Shown: one piece after another, positions 34,542-43,708 of the stretch
How positions within the stretch are numbered: the stretch's first letter is position 1
Layout: the number at the start of each line of letters is the position of its first letter
Assembly: GCF_028736175.1 (NCBI RefSeq)
Contig: NZ_CP117880.1
Span: 3,410,001 to 3,474,000 of the forward strand
Reading direction: 5' to 3'
DNA length: 64,000 bases
Source: Sphingobacterium oryzagri
GTDB lineage: Bacteria > Bacteroidota > Bacteroidia > Sphingobacteriales > Sphingobacteriaceae
Notes under the pieces: generated by a model
Database searches by the model: none
What the model was told of the DNA's origin: nothing
What the model saw: only the letters and a program-made list of their open reading frames with translations
Made by a program: the position numbers and the translations under genes

Positions 34542-35180
34542 TTATAATTTAAAGGTTAGTGAAAAGAAGCCGCTCTGAAGGAAATTACTGAATGAGTTTA
34601 GGTTAACCCGAAAGCGCTTTGTTGCATCAGCATTGTCCAGGTCTGGTCTATCCGTATCAAAGGAAATTAAGTCGGTAAACGAATAGCCAATAGCCACACG
34701 ACGCGTAAGGAAATAATTCGCACCTATTCCAGCGTTTGCGCCGTAGCGATTTATACGCGCATCGACCAAGTCATAGTTTTCATTTCGGTCGAAGCCGTAA
34801 TATGCTCCAAGCTCTGTAAACGTTTTGAACCGCTCGCCTAAATCCCAAAAGTAGTAGCGACCAAAACCACCGAAACGATAGCGATGAGCAGAACTTTTCA
34901 CCGATGACATATTCTCATATAAAGAGGCTGTCCGCGATAACTCATATCCCAAATCGACACCGAGCACCCATTTATCCGCTACAAAATATCCTGCTTTTGG
35001 ACGAAGGGCAAGATTGGTCATCGTCAGTTTGGAGGCTGATAATTCATATTCTCTTTTTAAGGTGTTGAGGCTAACATTTCCTTCCAGCAGGATATCTCCT
35101 TTTTGGAAGCCAAATTCTTGCGCATACGAGAGCGTAGATAAACCAGCCAGCGCGGTTAACGTAAGTAAAATTTTCTTCAT
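34542..35180 (-). CDS. Outer-membrane beta-barrel protein, paralogue B
   Basis: A 212-residue exported barrel protein (signal peptide ending LSYAQ), ending FFSLTFKL. It shares the layout of the downstream copy: FQKGDILLEGNV, AGYFVADKWVLGVDLGYEL, FGRYYFWDLGERFKTFTELGAYYGF and GANAGIGANYFLTRRVAIGYSF. The two genes likely arose by duplication; strand-loop segments are less conserved than the strands. It is the first gene of the pair. Its function is not known. Confidence 0.8.
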   Translation of the reverse strand: MKKILLTLTALAGLSTLSYAQEFGFQKGDILLEGNVSLNTLKREYELSASKLTMTNLALRPKAGYFVADKWVLGVDLGYELSRTASLYENMSSVKSSAHRYRFGGFGRYYFWDLGERFKTFTELGAYYGFDRNENYDLVDARINRYGANAGIGANYFLTRRVAIGYSFTDLISFDTDRPDLDNADATKRFRVNLNSFSNFLQSGFFSLTFKL

Positions 35181-35326
35181 GAATTTGTATTTTTATTTAG
35201 ATAAATAACAGGCTCGAAGATATAACAATATTAATAAATAGGCGCATACACAGCATGATTTTTAATATTATTTAACACGCTATGGAATAAAATGATCGCT
35301 ACCGGTATTTTCTTACATACAAACGC

Positions 35327-35358
35327 AAAAAAAGTAGCGCAAAAATATTTTGCGCTAC
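35327..35358 (-). terminator. Terminator of the DUF4876/DUF6850 operon
   Basis: The perfect 11-bp stem GTAGCGCAAAA (35334-35344) with TTTTGCGCTAC (35348-35358) around a three-base loop is followed on the minus strand by seven T's. It lies 30 bases past the peroxidase stop. Confidence 0.85.
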
Positions 35359-35387
35359 GTCGGTAATTGCGTTCAAATTAATGAGGG

Positions 35388-36506
35388 CTATCTGGGCAGT
35401 TTTTCCGGTCGGTGCATGCGATATTTTGTAGCCGTGATACTATGCAAAAAGGCTTCCAAATCCTGAATCTCCGCTTTGGTCAGATTTAATTTACGCATTA
35501 ACGGATCCGTTATCGGGTAAAGCGGATCTGCCGCTTTTTGCTCGGCGGTAGCGGAATTCATTTGCATCCCGCTGTTATACATATTAAGCAAACCTGTCAT
35601 GTTCCAAAAAAGACCGTTGTGCATCCACGGATCGGTATTCATAACATCGCGCAGGGAGGGCGTACGAAATTTACCTACATCTTCGGCTTCCTGCGTCACC
35701 TGATAACGACCTAAATCTTGATATTTCCTTTTATAATAAGTCAATCCGATATTGTGAAAACCTTCGTCGGTAAAAAACTGTCCGTGATGACAGTTCATGC
35801 ATCGCGCCTTGGTACGAAACAAATGCAATCCGTGAAGCTCGTTGTCAGACAATGCATTGTAATTTCCATCCAAAAACTCATCAAACCGGCTCCGCCTGCT
35901 GGCTAAAGTGCGCTGAAAAGCCGCTAAGGCCTGCATGATTTCGGGCATCGAAAATGTGCTATCGCCGTATGCGGCGGCAAACAGATCGCGGTAACCGGCT
36001 ATCGCTTTAAGTTTAGGCACCAACTGTGTGAGGTTCATGTTCATCTCATGGTGGGCTTCAATGGGCGACAGCGCCTGTTCTTCTAACGAGTTTGCGCGGC
36101 CATCCCAAAAAAGCGTGGTGCGAGCGTAGACGTTAAGCAATGATGGCGTATTTCGTGTACCTTCCAGGTGATCGTTGCCTACCGGCACCGTGAGTTTATC
36201 TGCCCAGGATGTCTGAGGATTATGACAGGAGCTGCAGGAAATTTGATTGGAGCCGGAAAGTATGGGATCAAAAAACAACAATTTACCTAAAACAACTTGC
36301 GGCGATTCCATTATCTTAAAATAGTTGCTATCTACTTTCGGCAAAGCCTTAAATTCTGCCCATGCCACACCCGAATCAATTGTAGGCTTTGGCCATTCTG
36401 CTACAGGACGCCCATATAGCTCTCGCCAGTGTTCTTCTTGTCGATAAAAAAAAGACGACAGCAAGATGGTCCCTGCGATCAATATAAAAACCACACCTTT
36501 TCTCAT
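35388..36506 (-). CDS. Di-heme cytochrome c peroxidase-family protein
   Basis: A 372-residue periplasmic protein with a signal or anchor segment (about 5-20) and heme sites CSSCH at 91-95 and CMNCH at 236-240. It has the typical FWDGRANSLEEQALSPI block near 133-149. It belongs to the CcpA/MauG family but is distinct in sequence from the copy at 27913. It is the last gene of a four-gene operon (TonB receptor, DUF4876, DUF6850, this gene). The substrate could be peroxide or a partner protein to be oxidised, as in MauG/MbnH. Confidence 0.88.
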   Translation of the reverse strand: MRKGVVFILIAGTILLSSFFYRQEEHWRELYGRPVAEWPKPTIDSGVAWAEFKALPKVDSNYFKIMESPQVVLGKLLFFDPILSGSNQISCSSCHNPQTSWADKLTVPVGNDHLEGTRNTPSLLNVYARTTLFWDGRANSLEEQALSPIEAHHEMNMNLTQLVPKLKAIAGYRDLFAAAYGDSTFSMPEIMQALAAFQRTLASRRSRFDEFLDGNYNALSDNELHGLHLFRTKARCMNCHHGQFFTDEGFHNIGLTYYKRKYQDLGRYQVTQEAEDVGKFRTPSLRDVMNTDPWMHNGLFWNMTGLLNMYNSGMQMNSATAEQKAADPLYPITDPLMRKLNLTKAEIQDLEAFLHSITATKYRMHRPEKLPR

Positions 36507-36569
36507 ACTCTATTTGTATTAAATAACGAAACGTGTTTAACCTCCACCCCACTCCAATGGAGGAACACC

Positions 36570-38099
36570 TTATAAATAAAAACTTAAACCCGCTTTTGCT
36601 TGAAAATTGTTGCCGCTGTATAGCGTTGTACCCGGAAATATATCACCCCGATAGCGGAACGGCTTCGTAACATTAGCCTCCACAAAAAAACCAAGCGGCG
36701 ATTTTGTCCAAAGTTTGCTCGTCAAAAACGTCAATCGCGATGCAATCGACATTGACTTCACAGCATAATAATAGTACTCGGGATACGCTATACCCAGCGA
36801 AAAACTGTTGATTTGTGTTGCTGGAATAACCAGGCTATTGCGCAGCGGCAAGCGCAACGACGGATTTAACTGCAAGCGCAAACGTTCGCGTCTATTCCAT
36901 ATACGCGTTACTGAAAAAGGCAGCGCAAAGGTGAGCCACTGCCGCTCGGCGTAATGACTTGATGCAGCATCATCGCGTTCATCATAAGCCGCGTTTACGT
37001 TTAGCCCAAGCGCTATCGGCCAGGCAGATTGTTCCTGAAAGTTTTGTACAGCGCTTAAATCAAGTTTCCATTGCGACAGAAAATAGTTATGGCCCCGAAA
37101 GCGACCTGCATCAACACCATTTCGCGTAAAAAACTGCAACTGCAAACTTGCGCCATTAGCACGCTGCTGTGCGATCAAGACATCAATGGAATACGTTTGT
37201 AAATCAAATGATTGGGTTACGTAATAATTATCTAAATTGACGGCATCGTGCGTATTTTCGTTGATACGTTTTTCATAACCAAGGCTCCACAACAGTTCGT
37301 AAGAACGCGGGCGAAATCGCCCTTGAAAATATAAACCGCGGTAGCGGTCGTATTGCCTTAAGGTCGCCGTATCCAGTCGTTGGATCGTTCCGTAACCGTA
37401 GTTGCTGACGTAATGCGATTTCGAATAGGCACTCCCCTCGCTGGCGCTTGACTTTTTGTATGACAGATCTGTCTGTCCGCTACCTCGTCCATAAATAGGC
37501 TGTAAGGATAACAAATACCGACCAAACGCATAAGATACCGCCGGTTTAAAAATCCAGGTCATGCTATACAGATCCATACGTGGATCCACAGAACGTGTGG
37601 CCCAATGATGGGTGTAATCAAGCGCAGCATTTACAGACCAATGCTTAGCAACTTGTTGCCCAATGTGCGCATTAGCGCGATAGGTTTGCCGTTCAAACTG
37701 ACCTGCTTTTTCTACAAAATAATAGCTGGGCATACTGTTGTCTTCCAATCCAGCCAAAAAATAGGATAAACTATCTTCCCAGGATTTTTGATAACTGAAC
37801 ATGCCTGAAACAACCGTTTTTTTGCCAAGATAATTTATACCGCGCGTTTCCAGCGTCGCGTCCGAACGGGACTGCGCGACCTGGCTGTTACGAAAATTAC
37901 GTTCATCGACTTGAAACGATAAGGTGGCCTCACCAAACTTTTGACCGAGACTATCCTGCATTAAACTAGCGTTGCGAAATAAAAAGTCAATCCGCTGAGA
38001 AGCGCTGAAATTATTCGAAAGACTATCCGATCGGAAAGGTTGTTGCCCGCATACGAAAAGACTGCAGAACACAAACCACGTAAGTAAAATATACCGCAT
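36570..38099 (-). CDS. DUF6850-like outer-membrane beta-barrel protein
   Basis: A 509-residue exported protein (signal peptide ending FVCGQ) with a long series of alternating beta strands and aromatic girdles (FQAKAGLSFYL at the end). The N-terminal DSLSNNFSASQRIDFLFRNASLMQDSLGQKFGEATLSFQ matches my memory of the DUF6850 family, a Bacteroidota barrel usually found beside DUF4876 and TonB receptor genes. It sits 54 bases after the DUF4876 gene and 63 bases before the peroxidase gene. Function unknown. Confidence 0.75.
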   Translation of the reverse strand: MRYILLTWFVFCSLFVCGQQPFRSDSLSNNFSASQRIDFLFRNASLMQDSLGQKFGEATLSFQVDERNFRNSQVAQSRSDATLETRGINYLGKKTVVSGMFSYQKSWEDSLSYFLAGLEDNSMPSYYFVEKAGQFERQTYRANAHIGQQVAKHWSVNAALDYTHHWATRSVDPRMDLYSMTWIFKPAVSYAFGRYLLSLQPIYGRGSGQTDLSYKKSSASEGSAYSKSHYVSNYGYGTIQRLDTATLRQYDRYRGLYFQGRFRPRSYELLWSLGYEKRINENTHDAVNLDNYYVTQSFDLQTYSIDVLIAQQRANGASLQLQFFTRNGVDAGRFRGHNYFLSQWKLDLSAVQNFQEQSAWPIALGLNVNAAYDERDDAASSHYAERQWLTFALPFSVTRIWNRRERLRLQLNPSLRLPLRNSLVIPATQINSFSLGIAYPEYYYYAVKSMSIASRLTFLTSKLWTKSPLGFFVEANVTKPFRYRGDIFPGTTLYSGNNFQAKAGLSFYL

Positions 38100-38153
38100 A
38101 AACGATGATTAATGTATGGAGAAACCTTGATCAGTTTCTCCATACTGCTCAGA

Positions 38154-39503
38154 TTAATCAATAAAAGAGGTTGCAGATTTGGACGGATCAGCCTTTGGCA
38201 AATAACCAAAATCTTCACTTGAATTATTAGTGTCTTTTAAAATACGACGACCGTTGACCGTTTTCAAGGTTTTGCGGACTAACGACTGGCTGGAATACCG
38301 TCCTGCAGGTACATGCGTACGCACGGCATCCAGAACGGTCGGCAAGCGTTTTGGCACACGTGAACTTTCTACCGGATTTTGCACCTCTACAGCATCTTCA
38401 ATATAGCTCACCGGAATCTGTTTAAACTTGTTGGTCGTAGCCGTAATTTCGCGCACAGTTGGTAACGCGAAATTGGGCAACTCTGTCACCTTCGTTAGTT
38501 GCTGATCTGCTTTAAAAAGAAAATACGCATCGCGCCCGTTAGCATCCAGCACCATGTCATTTCCCGACACAAAATAAACGACTTCGACGTTGGGAACATT
38601 TACATTGTCGATATCATATTTATATGGCGTTCCGTCTAGATAATCTGCCAAATACGTTTCAAAGTCAGCACCCGATAAGTTGACGGTCAAGGTAGGATCG
38701 GTGATAGACTGGTTTACACCATCAGCCAGTGCATACGAACCGGAGTGATCTACGGCATTTGCAGCGATGATAATACTTGATCCGGGCTGTACCGGATATT
38801 TTTTTCCGGTGCCATCACTCGGTATCATAAAAATACTGTTCGCATAAATATAGTCGTTGTTGGCATTCAACCCTGCGCCAACAGCGATCTCCAATGATTT
38901 GCTCCAATCGTATTGAAAATTACTCAACACATAATCGTTCGTTGCATTACTGTTTTTACCTTCAGCCTGACCAAAAAACAAGCTATCAGCATACATCAGT
39001 TCATTGGAATTGTTGTAAATCTCAAAAAACACATCCCGAAAAGCCGCACCTCTTGTTACGTGTGAGCCTACGTAATAAATCTGTTTGAACAACCATCCAC
39101 CGACACGCCCGATAACCAAGTCAATACTTGATTCGGTATCGGCCTGCAATTCTACACGCTCCATAGCGCCGTTGAATGTCACATCTTCTTCGGTGTAAAT
39201 CCCGGTTATAGCGGTGTAACTGGCCGCCGTAACGAGTAAGGAAACGCTCACATCATAACTTCCCGGTGTTAAGCTTTCAAACACGGCAGTTCCATCTACA
39301 CCGGCAGCCGCCTCATAGCTATTTGTTGTGGATCGGTTCGTAATCCGTATCGAAGCTTTTTCGGTCGGAAAAGTAAATTCTCCTTCGCTAGCCTGCACCG
39401 CCAGTCGGAAGGAAACGGGTTGCACCCGCATATCGTCATCTTTTTTACAGCCAACCAACATGGCCAGCAGCGTCATCATCAGCAATAGAAATCTAGTATT
39501 CAT
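38154..39503 (-). CDS. DUF4876 lipoprotein
   Basis: A 449-residue lipoprotein (lipobox MLVGC, C19). After a carboxypeptidase-regulatory-like beta sandwich (about 28-130, with FESLTPGSYDVSVSLLV) comes the DUF4876 core: GGWLFKQIYYVGSHVTRGAAFRDVFFEIYNNSNELMYADSLFFGQ from about 133 on. That core resembles a lamin-tail-type fold. It is separated from the upstream TonB receptor by five bases, so the two are co-expressed and presumably form a surface complex, as SusD proteins do with SusC. The ligand is unknown. Confidence 0.82.
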   Translation of the reverse strand: MNTRFLLLMMTLLAMLVGCKKDDDMRVQPVSFRLAVQASEGEFTFPTEKASIRITNRSTTNSYEAAAGVDGTAVFESLTPGSYDVSVSLLVTAASYTAITGIYTEEDVTFNGAMERVELQADTESSIDLVIGRVGGWLFKQIYYVGSHVTRGAAFRDVFFEIYNNSNELMYADSLFFGQAEGKNSNATNDYVLSNFQYDWSKSLEIAVGAGLNANNDYIYANSIFMIPSDGTGKKYPVQPGSSIIIAANAVDHSGSYALADGVNQSITDPTLTVNLSGADFETYLADYLDGTPYKYDIDNVNVPNVEVVYFVSGNDMVLDANGRDAYFLFKADQQLTKVTELPNFALPTVREITATTNKFKQIPVSYIEDAVEVQNPVESSRVPKRLPTVLDAVRTHVPAGRYSSQSLVRKTLKTVNGRRILKDTNNSSEDFGYLPKADPSKSATSFID

Positions 39504-39508
39504 ATGTA

Positions 39509-42247
39509 TTAAAATTTAAGTGTTGTTCCGATAGTTATGCTTGGTTTCCTATTGGGTGCGAAAACGGATTCGGTTCCGTTATTAAGCTGTATCCGCTTAT
39601 ACGGGCGTATATCAAAAAGGTTATACGAACGCATGTTGATCCGGATGTTTTTGCCGATTTCTTTTTCCAAACCCATATTGATTGTTCCATAGACAAAGGG
39701 CACTCTTTCTGCACGCGTATCACTCGATTCGCGCACCAATTGGCGGTATACTTCGTTAGATAAACCAAAATCTTCCATGCGGTAATAGTTGACATGATCG
39801 TCCAAAATGGCGATGGGATTAGAACTGCTCACAATCTGATCGCGGTCAAAAATGTTGAGGTCTAACGAAAAATTAACCACAAATCCGACGCTGGGAATAT
39901 GCGTCACGGTATTCAACTTTGTCATCAAAAATTGGCCATCGGTTTCCAGCGGCGCGTAGTAAACCGTTTTTATGTAGCGCTCGTCGTCTAAATATATACG
40001 TGATCCGACTGTTTGGGCATCATCAGCAACGCGCTTGTACCGATTAAAAGAATAAGAGGTGTTTAGAGAAAACGAGGTCTGTATAACCGGAATGCGTGGC
40101 GTGGTTAAAAACCATTCTACACCGTAACTATCAGACTGCAGGCCATTCGTGAGATTGTAATCCAAAAAACCACCTACAATCAATAATTCGCCTGCCACGG
40201 GGGCATACTCAAAGGTGTTTGTGCTGGTATTTAACCAGTAATCAAACTTCGGCAATACATATCTCCGCAAGCGCTGCTCTGCCGTAAATCCATCGTAATT
40301 CCGCTTAAAATAAGCATACAATGACGAGGAGAGCCACTTGCTTTTACGCTCCACTCCGAATTCGAACTGTATGGATTTTGCTGGTTTTAACTGACTATTG
40401 TCGATCAATATTTTATCGGTAAATAAGAGATAAAGGGAAGGATCGATTGATCCGGTGGTCGCTGTGATGAGATCGTAGTCAATATACGTCGGCCCAGGAT
40501 AAAGGTCGGCCAGCGATGGCGCTTTTGATGCTACACCGAATGCCGCGGTAAATGCCCAACGCTCATTCCAACGCATTCGCGTGTTAATACGCGGCTGAAG
40601 TGTACCGAAACCATTTTGGATATCGTAGCGCAGGCCAATATTGTTGGAGATCGTTCGTTTACCAACCGTTAGCTTAAATTGATCTTCTATATACACGCCG
40701 ACGTTTTGCGCTGCTGGAATATGCTCAAACGAATACGGACGTAAATTTTGGTTTCCATTGCCTATGAGGCGAGGCCGATCAGGATCTGATACCACGCCGC
40801 GACCGCCATTATTGGAAAGCGTATAATTTACCCCATAACTAAATGCATGTTGTAGTTTCCCCCAATCCCACACGCCGTTGCTGGCCATCGACGCTGAAGC
40901 CGTCAGCGGTTTTCCGATGATATGCTCTTCAGTCATGACCGATTGGTAAGAATATACGCCTTCATAAATACCCGAAGTATCCATGTTAGCGATAGGTATC
41001 AATCCGCGGTTGACGGCGTATGACGCATAAGAATCTTGCTTACCAACGGTCATGCCGAGGTTAATTTGTACACGTTTCATCCAGGACTTACCCAGATCAA
41101 TCCCCAGTCGATTACTGACACCCAAGGTGTAGTTACTAAAGCGTGCAATCCGTATGCTTTCATCATCCGGATCTTGCTTTTTCTCGTCTTTGCGTTGCGA
41201 AAAATCGAGAGAAAGTGTGTTTTTTAATTTACCCTGCGTTGTTGTCCAGATCAAACCTTCACTAAATCGATGAAAAGTCTTTACCTTATCTTTCGGATCG
41301 GCATTGCTATACGTCCAGTTTGCACTGGTATTTAGCGCGCCCCAGTTGCCCGGTAATTGAAAACCTTTACTGATCGAACTGCTCGTGGAGCCACCATTAA
41401 TGTTAAAACTTGCGACATAAGGGCTGCGTCCGGCTTGCCGATCGATAATCACGGCACCATTTGTGACGTCACCATATCGCGCAGGCGCAATGCCCTGGAT
41501 GACTTCAATTTTCTCAATATTATTGACCGGAATATCGCGCAGGTCGATTCCTTGAAAAGGCGTATCGTAACTTTTAGAACTTTGCGTGCCAAAATAGCTA
41601 TCTCGATAACCGTCTGCTTTAATACCAGCATCTCTTATACCGCCACGCGATAAGCCCCTGGCTTGCATATTGGCGTCGTTGGAGAGACGCATATCGTCCA
41701 CGATAATTGCAATACCACGCGAGTTATTAAAATCAAAGTCACCAATCCCGGTCGTTCCACGAAAAGTTAATGTGGATAAACTATTGAGATCCAGCGGCGC
41801 TGTCTTTTTTCCAGGAAGTGAGTTCATCACATCGACCAAACTAAACGCCTGCAACTGATCAATAGCTTGTTTATCAATAGTGATGGATGAGTTTGATTGG
41901 CCATCCGTTGTAAACGTAGGCAGCACGCTAACTTCCTCTAATGTCAATGACAAATCATCTAAAGTGATACGGTGCAACAAACCCGCAGAAGAAACGGCAT
42001 AAGAACGCACAACCGTGCGCTTACCGATAAAGGCTACTTTCAGCCGGATAGAATCTTGACCGCTGAAATCAAATGCAAATCGCCCGTCTTTACCGGATGT
42101 GTACGTGGTATTGCTATGGAGATAGGTAACTGAAGCCAATGACAAAGGCATACCCTTTTGATCCAAAACAAAGCCCTGAAACTGTTTCTGCGCAGATGAG
42201 TTAAGGTAAGCGGCACAGCATAGCGATAATAGAATGAAACGAATCAA
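39509..42247 (-). CDS. TonB-dependent receptor with carboxypeptidase-like N-terminal domain
   Basis: A 912-residue outer-membrane receptor: signal peptide (MIRFILLSLCCAAYLNSSAQ), CarboxypepD_reg-like domain at about 22-100, plug around 115-250 (DVMNSLPGKKTAPLDLNSLSTLTFRG) and a large barrel ending in F (SITIGTTLKF). No ATG is available: the reading frame opens at a TTG codon directly before the signal peptide, with a stop 9 bases further upstream. It starts the four-gene operon with DUF4876, DUF6850 and a di-heme peroxidase. A near-palindromic sequence lies just upstream (42250-42272). Ligand unknown; iron or another metal complex is possible. Confidence 0.87.
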   Translation of the reverse strand: MIRFILLSLCCAAYLNSSAQKQFQGFVLDQKGMPLSLASVTYLHSNTTYTSGKDGRFAFDFSGQDSIRLKVAFIGKRTVVRSYAVSSAGLLHRITLDDLSLTLEEVSVLPTFTTDGQSNSSITIDKQAIDQLQAFSLVDVMNSLPGKKTAPLDLNSLSTLTFRGTTGIGDFDFNNSRGIAIIVDDMRLSNDANMQARGLSRGGIRDAGIKADGYRDSYFGTQSSKSYDTPFQGIDLRDIPVNNIEKIEVIQGIAPARYGDVTNGAVIIDRQAGRSPYVASFNINGGSTSSSISKGFQLPGNWGALNTSANWTYSNADPKDKVKTFHRFSEGLIWTTTQGKLKNTLSLDFSQRKDEKKQDPDDESIRIARFSNYTLGVSNRLGIDLGKSWMKRVQINLGMTVGKQDSYASYAVNRGLIPIANMDTSGIYEGVYSYQSVMTEEHIIGKPLTASASMASNGVWDWGKLQHAFSYGVNYTLSNNGGRGVVSDPDRPRLIGNGNQNLRPYSFEHIPAAQNVGVYIEDQFKLTVGKRTISNNIGLRYDIQNGFGTLQPRINTRMRWNERWAFTAAFGVASKAPSLADLYPGPTYIDYDLITATTGSIDPSLYLLFTDKILIDNSQLKPAKSIQFEFGVERKSKWLSSSLYAYFKRNYDGFTAEQRLRRYVLPKFDYWLNTSTNTFEYAPVAGELLIVGGFLDYNLTNGLQSDSYGVEWFLTTPRIPVIQTSFSLNTSYSFNRYKRVADDAQTVGSRIYLDDERYIKTVYYAPLETDGQFLMTKLNTVTHIPSVGFVVNFSLDLNIFDRDQIVSSSNPIAILDDHVNYYRMEDFGLSNEVYRQLVRESSDTRAERVPFVYGTINMGLEKEIGKNIRINMRSYNLFDIRPYKRIQLNNGTESVFAPNRKPSITIGTTLKF

Positions 42248-42249
42248 TT

Positions 42250-42272
42250 TTATTTAGATTAAATCTTAATAA
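42250..42272 (-). promoter_or_regulatory. Palindrome just upstream of the TonB receptor start
   Basis: AGATT A AATCT at the centre is a perfect 5-1-5 palindrome, flanked by TTATTT on the left and TTAATAA on the right. Its position immediately before the start codon fits a repressor site, perhaps Fur-type, but A+T-rich palindromes also occur by chance. Confidence 0.35.
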
Positions 42273-42831
42273 AGACAAAAGTATAAAAAGAAATTTTACA
42301 TTTGCGTTTTTTTGCAAAAAAAATATTCAAACAGTAAAAAAGAAATAAGGTATTTCTAGGGTAGAAGAATTTTGCGGGAGTGATTAGACGAACACGCTAT
42401 ATTGATACTATCACTATACGATGTCCCGCTCGATGAACGGTTAATCGAGCAGTTTTCGCATCTTTGGGTGAGGCGAGCATATAAAGCTTCGGTACAGCTA
42501 GGTCAAAAATAGCTTAATTTAGCAAGGTTATGCAGCGATGGCAGTATAGGATAAAACAGGGTACGACGCCGGTTTGGATCGTATATTATTTAGTTTGAAA
42601 AACTATAGGTAGGTAATGTCTGCGGAATTTAAAGAATAAAGTAACGAATACAGCAGTATTCTTCGAGTTCCGCTTGATTTAGCGAGATTAGGCAGCTATA
42701 GGCATTAAAAAGTGCTTACGCCTTAAGAAGATATGCATAATTATCCATCCCAGAAAGCAATTAGTGTGCAGACCATGATGACCGCTTAGCATAGCGACTT
42801 ATCACTAACAAACCCCATGATTTCCGGCTTT
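42273..42831. other. Noncoding stretch between the TonB operon and the XRE-cupin gene
   Basis: About 560 bases with no gene. It holds a 7-bp hairpin GCTCGAT/ATCGAGC (42428-42450), and an imperfect direct repeat of about 24 bases (GCTTrATTTAGCrAGrTTA, then kGCAGC) at 42532 and 42672. The function of neither is known. Confidence 0.45.
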
Positions 42832-43413
42832 TTAGTTAGTCTTGCTATCAAAAAAATACACAATCAACATCAGCGTCGGGATGGTGCCGGTATGTCGGGG
42901 GGTGTGTGCTATTCGACCATCAAAAAAGATGGAGTCGCCCGCTTCAAGCGAAACTGTACGATCAGTAAATACGTAATCAACGGTTCCTGAAACGATATAT
43001 TTATATTCGTAAGCCTCCGTTTCGACCATGGGCCTTGTCGCATTAGGTGATAGCTCCAGCAAAACAATATCCAATGTGGAGCTATCCATATTGGTTGCAA
43101 AAATACGCTTATAGTGAAATCCGATAGCATGCTCCTTCTCAAAATCTTCGTAATCACTGCGCTTGCGCACGATAATTGGCCCGGAGTCGGTGTTGGATTT
43201 AAAATCGTGAAAAAACTCATTTAAATCGACGTCCAATGCATTCACGATATTGATTAATACCAGTAAGGACGGCACCGTGCGGTTATTTTCAATCTGCGAT
43301 ATCAAACCTTTGCTCACCCCTGCCTTATCGGCCAATTCTTGCAACGTGATATTTTTATCCTTTCGGATCTCTTTTATTTTTGCACTGATCTTGAAAATCG
43401 TATTGTCGTCCAT
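42832..43413 (-). CDS. XRE-type regulator with C-terminal cupin domain
   Basis: A 193-residue cytosolic regulator. The helix-turn-helix spans about 12-66 (KNITLQELADKAGVSKGLISQIENNR) and a small-molecule-binding cupin barrel about 105-190 (VSLEAGDSIFFDGRIAHTPRH). Regulators of this build often respond to amino acids, polyamines or sugar derivatives. It is divergent from the phosphonatase-like gene with about 295 bases between starts, and its likely operator TAAACA-N2-TGTTTA lies at 43651-43664. Confidence 0.88.
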   Translation of the reverse strand: MDDNTIFKISAKIKEIRKDKNITLQELADKAGVSKGLISQIENNRTVPSLLVLINIVNALDVDLNEFFHDFKSNTDSGPIIVRKRSDYEDFEKEHAIGFHYKRIFATNMDSSTLDIVLLELSPNATRPMVETEAYEYKYIVSGTVDYVFTDRTVSLEAGDSIFFDGRIAHTPRHTGTIPTLMLIVYFFDSKTN

Positions 43414-43650
43414 GTTTACGTTATCGTTTTTTTAAAAGCCTGTCAAAAATATCTATTTTTTTAAAATATTGCGTGCCCTGTGGCTTTTCAGCGCAAACTT
43501 AGCAAAAAACATAGCGTATAGGTATTTTGAAATATTTAGTTAATGTAAACAAATTATTAAATATACAAAGCAACTAGTCCATTAAACACACTAAAACCGC
43601 GTTTTTCTCTCATACAACAAATACGCGTGTAAACAGATATTTATAAATAC

Positions 43651-43670
43651 TAAACAAATGTTTATATTTG
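43651..43670 (+). promoter_or_regulatory. Promoter and candidate operator of the phosphonatase-like operon
   Basis: TATATTTG (43663-43670) matches the TAnnTTTG -7 element exactly. It overlaps the inverted repeat TAAACA AA TGTTTA (43651-43664). A similar motif, TAAAC AAA GTTTA in the same ATACTAAACAAA context, stands before the aminotransferase gene. A repressor bound here would cover the -7 element. Confidence 0.5.
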
Positions 43671-43708
43671 AACAACAAAATATTCGCACGATAAGATAAT
43701 AAAAATCT

